The position numbers and the translations under genes were made by a program. Of a DNA stretch of 64,000 bases, positions 14,067-21,625 are shown piece after piece; position 1 is the stretch's first letter; each line of letters begins with the position of its first letter. Under the pieces are notes generated by a model. The model saw nothing but the letters and a program-made list of their open reading frames with translations. It had not been told where the DNA came from and searched no databases. This DNA comes from Candidatus Saccharibacteria bacterium UBA6224 (GTDB taxonomy: Bacteria; Patescibacteriota; Saccharimonadia; Saccharimonadales; UBA4665): positions 45,639-109,638 of the forward strand of contig DJWS01000008.1 in NCBI GenBank assembly GCA_002441585.1, in the 5' to 3' direction.

Positions 14067-15206
14067 ATGTCTACGCACCGGGTGTATCTAGATCATGCGG
14101 CCGCGACACCCGTCGCGCCGGAAGTGCTAGCAGCCATGCAGCCATTTTTTGGCGAGCTTTTTTATAATCCTTCAGCGACTTACCAAGCGGCTCGATCGGT
14201 CGCTCGAACTCTGCAAGACGCCCGAGCTCGAGTGGCCGCTATCCTAGGCTCGCGAGCTAACGAGGTCGTTTTTACGGCCGGTGGCAGCGAAGCTAACAAT
14301 TTGGCCGTCCATGGCGCCATGCGCCCGTTATCTGGTAAGAACGTGGTGGTCAGCGCCATTGAACATGACTCCGTCTTGGAGGCGGCCAGACGATACGATG
14401 TCCGTGTCGTGCCCGTGGACAAGCGTGGCATCGTCGACCTGGCTGCCCTTGATAAGCTAATCGATGACGACACGGCGCTGGTGAGCATCATGTACGCCAA
14501 CAACGAGATCGGCACTATCCAGCCAATACGTGATATCTCACAAATAATCCAGCGCAAACGTTCGGAGCGGAGCAAGGGTGGCCTGCCACTCCTGTTTCAT
14601 ACCGACGCCGCCCAAGCCAGCAATTATTTGGATTTGCATGTTGCTCGTCTGGGCGTTGATATGATGACTCTCAATGGCGGAAAGATTTATGGTCCAAAGC
14701 AGAGTGGCTGCTTGTTCGTGAAGGCCGGGGTCATCTTACAACCGATTGTCGACGGTGGCGGCCAAGAGATGGGGCTTAGGAGCGGCACGGAGAATGTCGC
14801 AGCGGCTGTCGGATTTGCCGAGGCCTTGGAGCTTGCCGTAACGATACGCCACGATGAAGTAGAGCGTCTGCAAGGCCTGCAGCGACGATTGATTGACGGA
14901 ACCCTTAGGGCATACCCGTCCGCCAGGCTCAACGGCACACGCAACAAGCGATTGCCGAACAATGTCCACGTGACATTTCCCGGTATCGATAACGAACGCT
15001 TGCTAATACAACTTGATGAGCTAGGGATTATGGCCGCCGCCGGTTCGGCCTGCAGTGCCAGCGACGATGAGCCGTCTCATGTATTGGGCGCTCTCGGGCT
15101 TAGTGATGAGCAAGCGCGCAGTTCCGTCCGCATGACGCTTGGTCGAACGACGACCGAGCAGGATGTTGACTACGTCATGACAGTGCTCGCCAAATTGCTC
15201 GCCTAG
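14067..15206 (+). CDS. iscS: Cysteine desulfurase (IscS/NifS family)
   Basis: 379-aa PLP enzyme that takes sulfur from cysteine and passes it on as a persulfide. Visible: YLDHAAATPV start, HTDAAQ (PLP ring contact), the PLP Lys in NGGKIYGPKQSG, and the active Cys in GSACSASDDEPS. The residue before the PLP Lys is Gly where most homologues have His. No IscU or other cluster-assembly gene is near. The thiouridylase mnmA, 13 kb away, is the likeliest sulfur acceptor seen in the window. The start follows TAAACT (14055-14060) by 6 nt with no ribosome site. Confidence 0.93.
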   Translation: MSTHRVYLDHAAATPVAPEVLAAMQPFFGELFYNPSATYQAARSVARTLQDARARVAAILGSRANEVVFTAGGSEANNLAVHGAMRPLSGKNVVVSAIEHDSVLEAARRYDVRVVPVDKRGIVDLAALDKLIDDDTALVSIMYANNEIGTIQPIRDISQIIQRKRSERSKGGLPLLFHTDAAQASNYLDLHVARLGVDMMTLNGGKIYGPKQSGCLFVKAGVILQPIVDGGGQEMGLRSGTENVAAAVGFAEALELAVTIRHDEVERLQGLQRRLIDGTLRAYPSARLNGTRNKRLPNNVHVTFPGIDNERLLIQLDELGIMAAAGSACSASDDEPSHVLGALGLSDEQARSSVRMTLGRTTTEQDVDYVMTVLAKLLA

Positions 15207-15231
15207 AGCGATACAGCCTCAAATATTCGTG

Positions 15232-15237
15232 TATACT
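15232..15237 (+). promoter_or_regulatory. -10 box of the F1-like ATPase operon
   Basis: TATACT, 10 nt before the ATG at 15248, in the same arrangement as other first genes in this genome. I see no convincing -35. Confidence 0.5.
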
Positions 15238-15247
15238 CGTAATCAAG

Positions 15248-16099
15248 ATGCTCACGCTTATTCGTCATAGCCTCCGCATTCTCGCTCTTGCCGCGCTGGT
15301 GGGCTTGTCGATGGTCGGCCTTGTCGGGGCTGCCAACTCGAGCACGCGGGCACCAGTAACTCAAAGTTATGGCACTGATGATACTTTGCAAAAGGGTATG
15401 CTGGTCCGAATCAACGCCAAGGACAGCGCCAAGGTCAGCATCCTTAAGCAGGATGAGAGCGACAAGATGCACGGTGTCGTCGTGTCTGCCAACGATGCGG
15501 CACTATCGCTCACCGGCAATCCAGACAAGCGGCAGGTTTATGTGGCGACATTCGGCAAGTACAACGTTCTTGTCAGTACTCAGAATGGCCCCATCAAAAT
15601 CGGCGACCTGATCAGCATATCGACCCTGAACGGCATTGGCATGAAAGCTGACGGTGAGGAAAAGATGGTCCTTGGCAAGGCGCTGACCGCTTTTGACGGA
15701 TCGGATGCTGAAGGCACGGCTAGTCTTACCGACGGAGAAGGTAAAAAGAGTACGGTCTCGCTAGGACGTATCAGCGTTCAGGTATCGGTCCAGAGTAACC
15801 CTTTGCAATCTGCTGGGCTGCCGAGTGCCTTGACCCAATTTTTGAGCGATATCGGTTACTCGGTAACCAAGAAAAACGTCAGCGTCGCGCGCCTCTACTT
15901 GGCGACTCTGATATTGCTGGTGGCCTCTATCGTATCTGGCGTCATGCTCTTCAGTGCCGTGCGCAGCACCCTGGTATCCATTGGTCGTAATCCGCTGGCC
16001 AAGCAGGCTATCGTGCGCAGCATGTTCCAAGTGGTCATCACAAGCTTGATTATTTTCATTATTGGCGTCTTTGGAGTATATTTACTACTAAAGCTTTAG
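15248..16099 (+). CDS. c-subunit-like membrane hairpin with exported domain, no ion-binding carboxylate
   Basis: 283 aa, first gene of the ATPase-like operon, where subunits a and c would stand. A signal peptide or anchor (residues 7-28, ending LVGA) is followed by an external domain (about 40-205) with the segment NGPIKIGDLISISTLNGIGMK. That segment resembles beta domains of surface and tail proteins (pattern GPIK.GD..S....G.AMKA). The C-terminus is a two-helix hairpin: TM1 about 215-237, a polar loop with GRNPLAKQ (246-253), TM2 about 256-282. The loop matches the RQP/RNP loop of ATP synthase subunit c. TM2 (FQVVITSLIIFIIGVFGVY) has no Asp or Glu, and TM1 lacks the GxGxGxG packing motif. 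Predicted topology puts the N-domain outside and the loop inside, as in subunit c. Confidence 0.75.
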   Translation: MLTLIRHSLRILALAALVGLSMVGLVGAANSSTRAPVTQSYGTDDTLQKGMLVRINAKDSAKVSILKQDESDKMHGVVVSANDAALSLTGNPDKRQVYVATFGKYNVLVSTQNGPIKIGDLISISTLNGIGMKADGEEKMVLGKALTAFDGSDAEGTASLTDGEGKKSTVSLGRISVQVSVQSNPLQSAGLPSALTQFLSDIGYSVTKKNVSVARLYLATLILLVASIVSGVMLFSAVRSTLVSIGRNPLAKQAIVRSMFQVVITSLIIFIIGVFGVYLLLKL

Positions 16100-16155
16100 C
16101 TTTTTGAACCTTCCGATGCGTGCAGATTTCAGGTGTATCGTGGCCCAAGCCTACC

Positions 16156-16192
16156 AATACCCTGATTTTTGAATGGCTCATGAGAGGGTATT
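16156..16192 (+). promoter_or_regulatory. Intercistronic hairpin between c-like and b-like genes
   Basis: AATACCCT (16156-16163) and AGGGTATT (16185-16192) can pair around a 21-nt loop in the 133-nt gap. No U-tract follows. It could stabilise the upstream message or set the ratio of c-like protein to the rest, as the c/b spacing does in ATP synthase operons. That role is inference. Confidence 0.4.
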
Positions 16193-16232
16193 CGTGTAGT
16201 AAAGCGATTGAAAATATGGTGGGAATACAAAT

Positions 16233-16856
16233 ATGACAATCTGGTGGCTCGTTCTTATACTGGCGTTCATCGGCGCGACAGGGATTGGTTTTATCTGGAT
16301 TGCAGTGTCACTCGGTCGCGTCCAGGGTGGCGGCAAACGTAGTCTCGGACAGTCTATAGAGGAGGCCGCCGAGGATGATGTCGAGCATATCTTCAACGAC
16401 GAATTCCGTGAGGAGCTACGCAACCGCGGGCGTTTACACTTCGAGAAAATCATCGGCGAGAATGCCATGTTCCTGCAGCAGGACCTCAGGCTGACAACCA
16501 GTCAGCTTAACGAGTACATGAAGGCAGAGATTACCCAGAAGCTCAAGGAAGAATTCGCCAAATACGAAGAATCCATCATGGACGCCAAGCAATTGGCCAT
16601 CGAAGCCATCGAGAAGACCAACACCGCCATCGATGAGCAGCGCAAGGCGCTCGGTGAAGAGCTACAGCGCGAGGTTTCCGAACAAAAGATCCATCTCATC
16701 AAACACTTCGAAGACAACATGGCTGACGTTATTAATCACTATGTCTTGGCCGCCATCGGTAACCAAATCGACCTGACCGACCAGCTGGAATACATCCTGA
16801 CGGAGCTGGAGGCGAACAAGGCGGCCATCGTCGAGGATATCAGCAATGGTGCCTGA
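16233..16856 (+). CDS. ATP synthase subunit b-like stator protein
   Basis: 207 aa. One N-terminal membrane helix (about residues 4-27, WWLVLILAFIGATGIGFIWIAV) is followed by a long charged, mostly helical region with coiled-coil character (QQDLRLTTSQLNEYMKAEITQ...YEESIMDAKQLAIEAIEKTN). This is the architecture of subunit b, the stator stalk linking the membrane to F1. It lies between the c-like and delta-like genes, exactly the b position in F-type operons, and overlaps delta by 11 bp. Sequence identity to classical b is weak, as is common in this family. Confidence 0.78.
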   Translation: MTIWWLVLILAFIGATGIGFIWIAVSLGRVQGGGKRSLGQSIEEAAEDDVEHIFNDEFREELRNRGRLHFEKIIGENAMFLQQDLRLTTSQLNEYMKAEITQKLKEEFAKYEESIMDAKQLAIEAIEKTNTAIDEQRKALGEELQREVSEQKIHLIKHFEDNMADVINHYVLAAIGNQIDLTDQLEYILTELEANKAAIVEDISNGA

Positions 16857-17349
16857 GCAGCGGCCGGGTTTAGTGCTACCGCCGTTAGTCGTCGGCGTCG
16901 CTGATATCATGCGGCTTAGGCGCGAGCTTGATGCTTTGTATGAATACTTGCACCAAGCGGCCCTGCGCGAGATTCCGGCCGATCAGCTGAAGTTACCCAA
17001 GACCAGTCGCATACTCGACGAGCTGGCATTGGCCAACAAGATCAATCTGCTCGATCGCGACCAGTTCGAACGCGTAGCGACAGAATTGGAGCGTATCCAG
17101 GACACGGCGCCCCAGATACACATATCATTCTCGACCGACCCGTCCTCGGCTTTCGTGGGTAAGATTGTCGATTGGCTACGTCAAAACGTCCACCCTGGTT
17201 TATTGATACAGATCGGGCTGCAGCCGACGTTGGCGGCCGGTTGTCTGGTCCGGACCACCAACAAACAATTTGATTTAAGTTTGAAACAGCACTTCAAGGC
17301 GGCCCGGCCGATGCTGGTCAAGAAACTGCAGGAAGGTTTGCCGGCATGA
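16846..17349 (+). CDS. ATP synthase subunit delta-like protein
   Basis: 167 aa, at the delta position before alpha. The C-terminal part resembles delta: DPSSAFVGKIVDWLRQNVHPGLLIQIGLQPTLAAGCLVRTTNKQFDLSLKQHF, comparable to the 'DPSLIGGVVIRVGDKVIDGSV' end of OSCP/delta. The N-terminal helical domain is small. Delta normally ties the top of F1 to subunit b. Here the alpha N-terminal helix that binds delta looks shortened, so the contact may differ. It overlaps b by 11 bp and alpha by 4 bp. Confidence 0.72.
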   Translation: MVPEQRPGLVLPPLVVGVADIMRLRRELDALYEYLHQAALREIPADQLKLPKTSRILDELALANKINLLDRDQFERVATELERIQDTAPQIHISFSTDPSSAFVGKIVDWLRQNVHPGLLIQIGLQPTLAAGCLVRTTNKQFDLSLKQHFKAARPMLVKKLQEGLPA

Positions 17350-19121
17350 GTGCCGATAATCGACACTACGAACGCCTGGTTGCTGCCGGTAAGCCCGTCG
17401 GCGAGGTTGTTGCCGTCGATCGCTTCCTGATTCGCGTCCGCGGCTTGCACCCGGTCAATACCCATGCACTTGTCATGTTCGCCGATGGCACCAAGGGTCT
17501 TGTCCATCACGTGCTGGAGGATTACGTAATCGTTCTTCATTTGGGCACAAGCAATATCGTGCCTGGCATGACCGTCGTTCAGCAGCACGATGAACTGGTT
17601 AGCAAGGTCGGCAAGGATTTCATCGGTCGAGTCATATCGGTCAACGGCGAGCCACTTGACGGTGGCGAGCCTATCGGTGCTGATGCCGTCGCGCCGGTCT
17701 TCCACAATGCTCCTAAGTTGTTCGAGCGCCAGGCGCTAGATACCCAGCTTGAGACAGGCATCATGATATTGGACGAGCTTTTCCCGCTGGTCCGGGGTCA
17801 GCGCATGGCTATCTTGGGCGACAGCAAGGCCGGTAAGACTACCATGGCGCTGCAACTGGCGCTAAACCAGAAGAACACCGACGTCATCAGCGTGTATGTC
17901 CTGATTGCCAAGCGCCGCAGTGATGTCGACGCCCTTATTAGCCGCCTCCAAGCCAACAATGCCCTAGAATCGGCCATCGTCATCGTCTCGACAGCCTTCG
18001 AATCGTTGGTCATGAGTTATCTGGCGCCTTATGTCGGCTGTGCCATCGCCGAATATCTCTGGCAGCAGTGCGACCGTGATGTCTTGATCGTCTACGACGA
18101 CCTGACCAGTCATGCCCAGGCATATCGAGAAATCTCGCTATTGGCTGGAACCAGCCCGGGTCGCGACAGCTACCCTGGTGATATGTTTTATTCGCACTCC
18201 TCACTACTGGAGCGTGCCGGACGAATTTCACGCAACCAAAAAACACTTACCGCCCTGCCAATCGTGCTGGCCAACGACGGTGATATAACCGCTTTCTTGC
18301 CGACCAACGTCATGTCTATTACTGACGGTCAGTGGATATTGGACATGGCTATCTTCAAGGATACTATGCGCCCGGCCGTCAGCGCTGGACTGAGTGTTAC
18401 TCGTATTGGTGGTGTCGGCCAGAACGACAAACAAAAGGAACTGGCCGCCCAAACTATCAAGGTGCTCAATGCTTACCGCCAGGCCCAGGAATATTCCCGC
18501 TTCGGTTCCGAGTTGTCCGATGAGGCCAAGCGTACGCTGCACATCGGTGCCCAGCTGTACAAGTTGATGAACCAAGCCCCCGACGAGACATACTCCATCC
18601 TACAACAGACGGCGATGTTCGATATCGTACTTAATGAGAGTGGCGACCAGGTGATAGACGTGCCAGTTATGAAAGAAGAGGCCAAGAAACTGCTCAAAGA
18701 GGGCAAGTACACCGATCACGATTCATTCACCGAGGCGCTGCGCAAGGTCTGTCACATTGCCCCACCGACGCCCGCAGAGTCGATTGATGAAGGGGTAGCC
18801 GAGGCTCCAAAATCTGCCGAACCCGACTCGTCTTCTAGCGCCAAGGGTGATACCAAGACCGATGCAGCCGATAAGTCAAAGGACGAAGCCGGAAATGCTG
18901 ACAAATCAGAAGAGCCGGAGCAATCCAAGCCTGAAGATGCCAAATCTGATGAAAGCCAAGGAGCATCGGGTACCATGCTTCCAACGCCACCCGGTCAAGA
19001 AGTGCATCCGGACAAACCGGATGCCCCAGCATCGACCGAATCCAACGAAGCTGAAGACGCTACTCACGAGGACCATGACAAAGAGTCAGCCGATAAGCAG
19101 CACGAGGAAGCCCACCGATGA
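17346..19121 (+). CDS. F1-ATPase alpha-like subunit with long acidic tail
   Basis: 591 aa. The core (to about residue 472) is a clear F1 alpha homologue. P-loop GDSKAGKTT at 158-166, VYVLIAKRRSDV, YDDLTSHAQAYREISLL (250-266), PGRDSYPGDMFYSHSSLLERA, LPTNVMSITDGQW and SVTRIGGVGQ are visible. Arg353 in the last motif corresponds to the arginine finger that reaches the beta catalytic site. The N-terminus is about ten residues shorter than usual. Residues 473-591 are an added acidic, Ser/Pro/Ala/Glu-rich tail that looks disordered and is absent from classical alpha. It overlaps the genes on both sides by 4 bp (ATGA), indicating coupled translation. Confidence 0.92.
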   Translation: MSADNRHYERLVAAGKPVGEVVAVDRFLIRVRGLHPVNTHALVMFADGTKGLVHHVLEDYVIVLHLGTSNIVPGMTVVQQHDELVSKVGKDFIGRVISVNGEPLDGGEPIGADAVAPVFHNAPKLFERQALDTQLETGIMILDELFPLVRGQRMAILGDSKAGKTTMALQLALNQKNTDVISVYVLIAKRRSDVDALISRLQANNALESAIVIVSTAFESLVMSYLAPYVGCAIAEYLWQQCDRDVLIVYDDLTSHAQAYREISLLAGTSPGRDSYPGDMFYSHSSLLERAGRISRNQKTLTALPIVLANDGDITAFLPTNVMSITDGQWILDMAIFKDTMRPAVSAGLSVTRIGGVGQNDKQKELAAQTIKVLNAYRQAQEYSRFGSELSDEAKRTLHIGAQLYKLMNQAPDETYSILQQTAMFDIVLNESGDQVIDVPVMKEEAKKLLKEGKYTDHDSFTEALRKVCHIAPPTPAESIDEGVAEAPKSAEPDSSSSAKGDTKTDAADKSKDEAGNADKSEEPEQSKPEDAKSDESQGASGTMLPTPPGQEVHPDKPDAPASTESNEAEDATHEDHDKESADKQHEEAHR

Positions 19122-19972
19122 AACAGCCGCGCGAAATAGCTGCCGAGCGCGATGGGATGGGTACCATCGTGGGCCTGACAAGTGTCTTCGAAGGACTGGC
19201 CAGTATGCGCATTGCTCAGACCAAGAACCAGGTGCTGGAGTCGCAAAAATTCTTCGACGAGCTGTGGCAAATTTACACGCAGCTTCGGGTTGACAGTCTG
19301 TTCCGCTTCGGCCGCGACGAAGAAGACAAGGCAATCGACAAGGAGCTGTTCATAGTCATCACCGCCGAAGGTGGTTTTAGTGGCGACATCGACCAGCGCC
19401 TAATCCGCGAGATGCTCAAGGAGTATACCGCCGAGAAACAGGATATCGTCGTTATCGGCCACCACGGTGCCGTTCAGCTCAGTCAGCAAAATATCCAGTA
19501 CAAGAAATATTACAAATTACCCAGCAAGGATCAGAACATCAACGTCACGCCGCTAATCAATCAGATCAGTCAATACAAGAACGCTAGCGTGTTCTATCAG
19601 TCATATGAGTCCCTCATGAGTCAGGTGGTTAAAAAGATTGAGCTACAAAAGGCAGTTCAGGACGCCGGAAGCCAGGCCGGAAACGATAGTGACGAGGTAA
19701 TCAGCGATGCGAATTACATCTTCGAGCCCAGTACCTACGAAGTCGTCGCTCACCTGGAGCGCTCGATGCTCCAGATTTCGCTCAGCCAGCTTATCCTTGA
19801 CTCCAAACTGGCACAGTATGCCAGCCGTTTCCGCTCGATGAGTGCAGCCAATCAGCGGGCCGTGGAAACGCACCACGACTTGGCACTGCAGTACAACCGG
19901 ACCAAGCGTGCCGTCAGTGACGAACGTCTGAAGGAAATCATCAACGGGCTGAGAGGGAAGCAAACAGCATGA
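19118..19972 (+). CDS. F1-ATPase gamma-like central stalk
   Basis: 284 aa, between alpha and beta as in all F-type operons. The N-terminal helix (GMGTIVGLTSVFEGLASMRIAQTKNQV) and the C-terminal helix (MSAANQRAVETHHDLALQYNRTKRAVSDERLKEIING) match the antiparallel coiled coil that turns inside F1. The middle Rossmann-like part has AEGGFSGDID where classical gamma has D(R/K)GLCGGxN. This helix pair is the rotor shaft, and its conservation implies a rotating machine. It overlaps alpha and beta by 4 bp each. Confidence 0.88.
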   Translation: MKQPREIAAERDGMGTIVGLTSVFEGLASMRIAQTKNQVLESQKFFDELWQIYTQLRVDSLFRFGRDEEDKAIDKELFIVITAEGGFSGDIDQRLIREMLKEYTAEKQDIVVIGHHGAVQLSQQNIQYKKYYKLPSKDQNINVTPLINQISQYKNASVFYQSYESLMSQVVKKIELQKAVQDAGSQAGNDSDEVISDANYIFEPSTYEVVAHLERSMLQISLSQLILDSKLAQYASRFRSMSAANQRAVETHHDLALQYNRTKRAVSDERLKEIINGLRGKQTA

Positions 19973-21282
19973 GCAGTACCGCCAAGGGTGTCGTCAGGGC
20001 TATCAAGGATTTGATTGTTCGTATCGAATTCGACGAAGAGGTGCCGGCAACGCAGGAAATCCTAATCGTGGATAATGCCACTCAGTCGCATCTTTTGGTC
20101 GACAGCTTGCAAGAAGGCAACATCGCCGTCTGCCTGAACCTGTATGCCGATAGGACTATCCAAAAGGGCATGTTCGTAACAGCGACCGGTCACACCCTAG
20201 AAATACCGGTCGGTGACGAGTTGATCGGGCGCGTGGTCGATGCGACGGCCCGGCCAATCGACGGTGGCGAGCCCATCAGCGATGCTTTGCCTCGGCGCAG
20301 TATCTTCAAGCCGGCCGAGAGTCGATCGAACTTCTCCGGTAGCAAGCCTGAAATTCTCGAAACCGGCATCAAGGTCATCGATTTCTTCACGCCTTTCGTC
20401 AAAGGTCGCAAGATTGGCATTATCGGCGGTGCCGGTGTGGGCAAGACGGTGTTGACGATGGAGCTCATCAACAACATCGCCCAGAACAGCGGCGGTCTGT
20501 CGTTCTTCGCCGGTATTGGCGAGCGTATTCGTGAAGGTCACGAACTATATGAGACTCTAAAAGGTCGCGATCTGCTCAAGAACACCTGTATGTTCTTCGG
20601 CCAGATGGACCAGAACCCGATTCAGCGTGCTCTGATTGCGCAAAGTGCCGTGACGCTCGGTGAATATTTCCGGGATGAGCAGGGCAAAGATATCCTGTTC
20701 TTTGCCGACAACATGTACCGATACATTCAGGCCAAGAACGAGGTATCGACCATTTTGGGTCAGGTGCCGAGCGAAGGTGGCTACGAGCCGACCATTTTCT
20801 CTGACGTCAAGATGCTGCAGGACCGTCTGGCCAGTAACGAAAAGGGCTCCATCACGGCCGTCCAGACCATTTACGTCCCGGCCGATGACCTTAGTGACCC
20901 GGCCGTGCAGATGATTCAGCACGAGCTGGACAGCATTATCGTGCTATCGCGTGCTATCGCCGAACAGGGTATTCGTCCGGCCGTTGACCTCAGCCGCACC
21001 ACCTCGAGCTTGCTGAGCCCCGACATCGTCGGCGATCGCCACTATTTGCTCAGCGTGCAGGTTCAAAGTTTGCTGCAGAAGTACGAGAGCCTCAAGGGCA
21101 TCATCGCCATCATTGGTGAAAACGAGCTTAGTGCCTCCGACCGCGCCGATTATGCCAAGGCCAAAAAGCTCATCAAGTTCTTCTCGCAAAACATGCACGT
21201 CATGGAAAACCAATCGGCCAACAAGGGTGAAGACTCGACACGCGAACAAACCCTGGACGGCATCGAAGAAATAATCGTGTAG
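19969..21282 (+). CDS. F1-ATPase beta-like catalytic subunit
   Basis: 437 aa, shorter than usual (about 460-480) by loss of the last helices. Catalytic elements are intact: P-loop GGAGVGKT (153-160), GERIREG with the catalytic Glu185, ILFFADNMYRY with Walker B Asp247, and TIYVPADDLSDP. Changes: ENELSASD (384-391) replaces the DELSEED lever, and AIAEQGIRPAVDLSRT has Arg where most beta subunits have the adenine-stacking Tyr of GIYPAVDPLDS. GQMDQNPIQR replaces GQMNEPPGAR. It should hydrolyse nucleotide, possibly with altered base choice. It overlaps gamma by 4 bp; epsilon follows 7 bp later. Confidence 0.92.
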   Translation: MSSTAKGVVRAIKDLIVRIEFDEEVPATQEILIVDNATQSHLLVDSLQEGNIAVCLNLYADRTIQKGMFVTATGHTLEIPVGDELIGRVVDATARPIDGGEPISDALPRRSIFKPAESRSNFSGSKPEILETGIKVIDFFTPFVKGRKIGIIGGAGVGKTVLTMELINNIAQNSGGLSFFAGIGERIREGHELYETLKGRDLLKNTCMFFGQMDQNPIQRALIAQSAVTLGEYFRDEQGKDILFFADNMYRYIQAKNEVSTILGQVPSEGGYEPTIFSDVKMLQDRLASNEKGSITAVQTIYVPADDLSDPAVQMIQHELDSIIVLSRAIAEQGIRPAVDLSRTTSSLLSPDIVGDRHYLLSVQVQSLLQKYESLKGIIAIIGENELSASDRADYAKAKKLIKFFSQNMHVMENQSANKGEDSTREQTLDGIEEIIV

Positions 21283-21289
21283 GGCGGCC

Positions 21290-21619
21290 ATGGTAAAACG
21301 AACCGACGCCAGTACCGGCAAGATCATCGATGACGGCAAGACCGTCGAGGATCCCAGCGTAGATGAGAATGGGCGCAAGCTCCTCAAGGTCAAGGTTTAT
21401 TCGCCGTTCCACCTATATTTCGATGGACCGGCTTATAGCATTACTGGCGTCAACCGAACCGGTGAGTTCGATGTTCTGCCGCAGCACCACAATTTCATAA
21501 CTCTGCTCGAACCGTGCGAATTACGTATCGAAACTCAGCGCGAAACCGAGCCGATAAAAATCTCTGGCGGAGTCATGCATGTGCGTGGCGATAGCGTGGT
21601 CGTCTTTTTGGACGTCTAG
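21290..21619 (+). CDS. ATP synthase epsilon-like subunit, beta-sandwich only
   Basis: 109 aa. Residues from about 31 match the epsilon N-terminal sandwich: LKVKVYSPFHLYFDGPAYSITGVNRTGEFDVLPQHHNFITLLEPCELRI, then ISGGVMHVRGDSVVVFLD. The C-terminal helical hairpin that inhibits classical F1 is missing, and a polar N-terminal extension of about 30 residues is added. Without the inhibitory helices the enzyme may hydrolyse ATP freely. It is the last gene of the operon, 7 bp after beta. Its stop lies 6 bp from the end of a convergent surface-protein gene. Confidence 0.85.
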   Translation: MVKRTDASTGKIIDDGKTVEDPSVDENGRKLLKVKVYSPFHLYFDGPAYSITGVNRTGEFDVLPQHHNFITLLEPCELRIETQRETEPIKISGGVMHVRGDSVVVFLDV

Positions 21620-21625
21620 CCTGGC

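Noticed and set aside
15248..21619. Ordinary ATP synthase operon
   Set aside because: Alpha and beta would support it, but subunit a is missing, the c-like protein lacks the carboxylate and carries an exported domain, and epsilon lacks its inhibitory helices.
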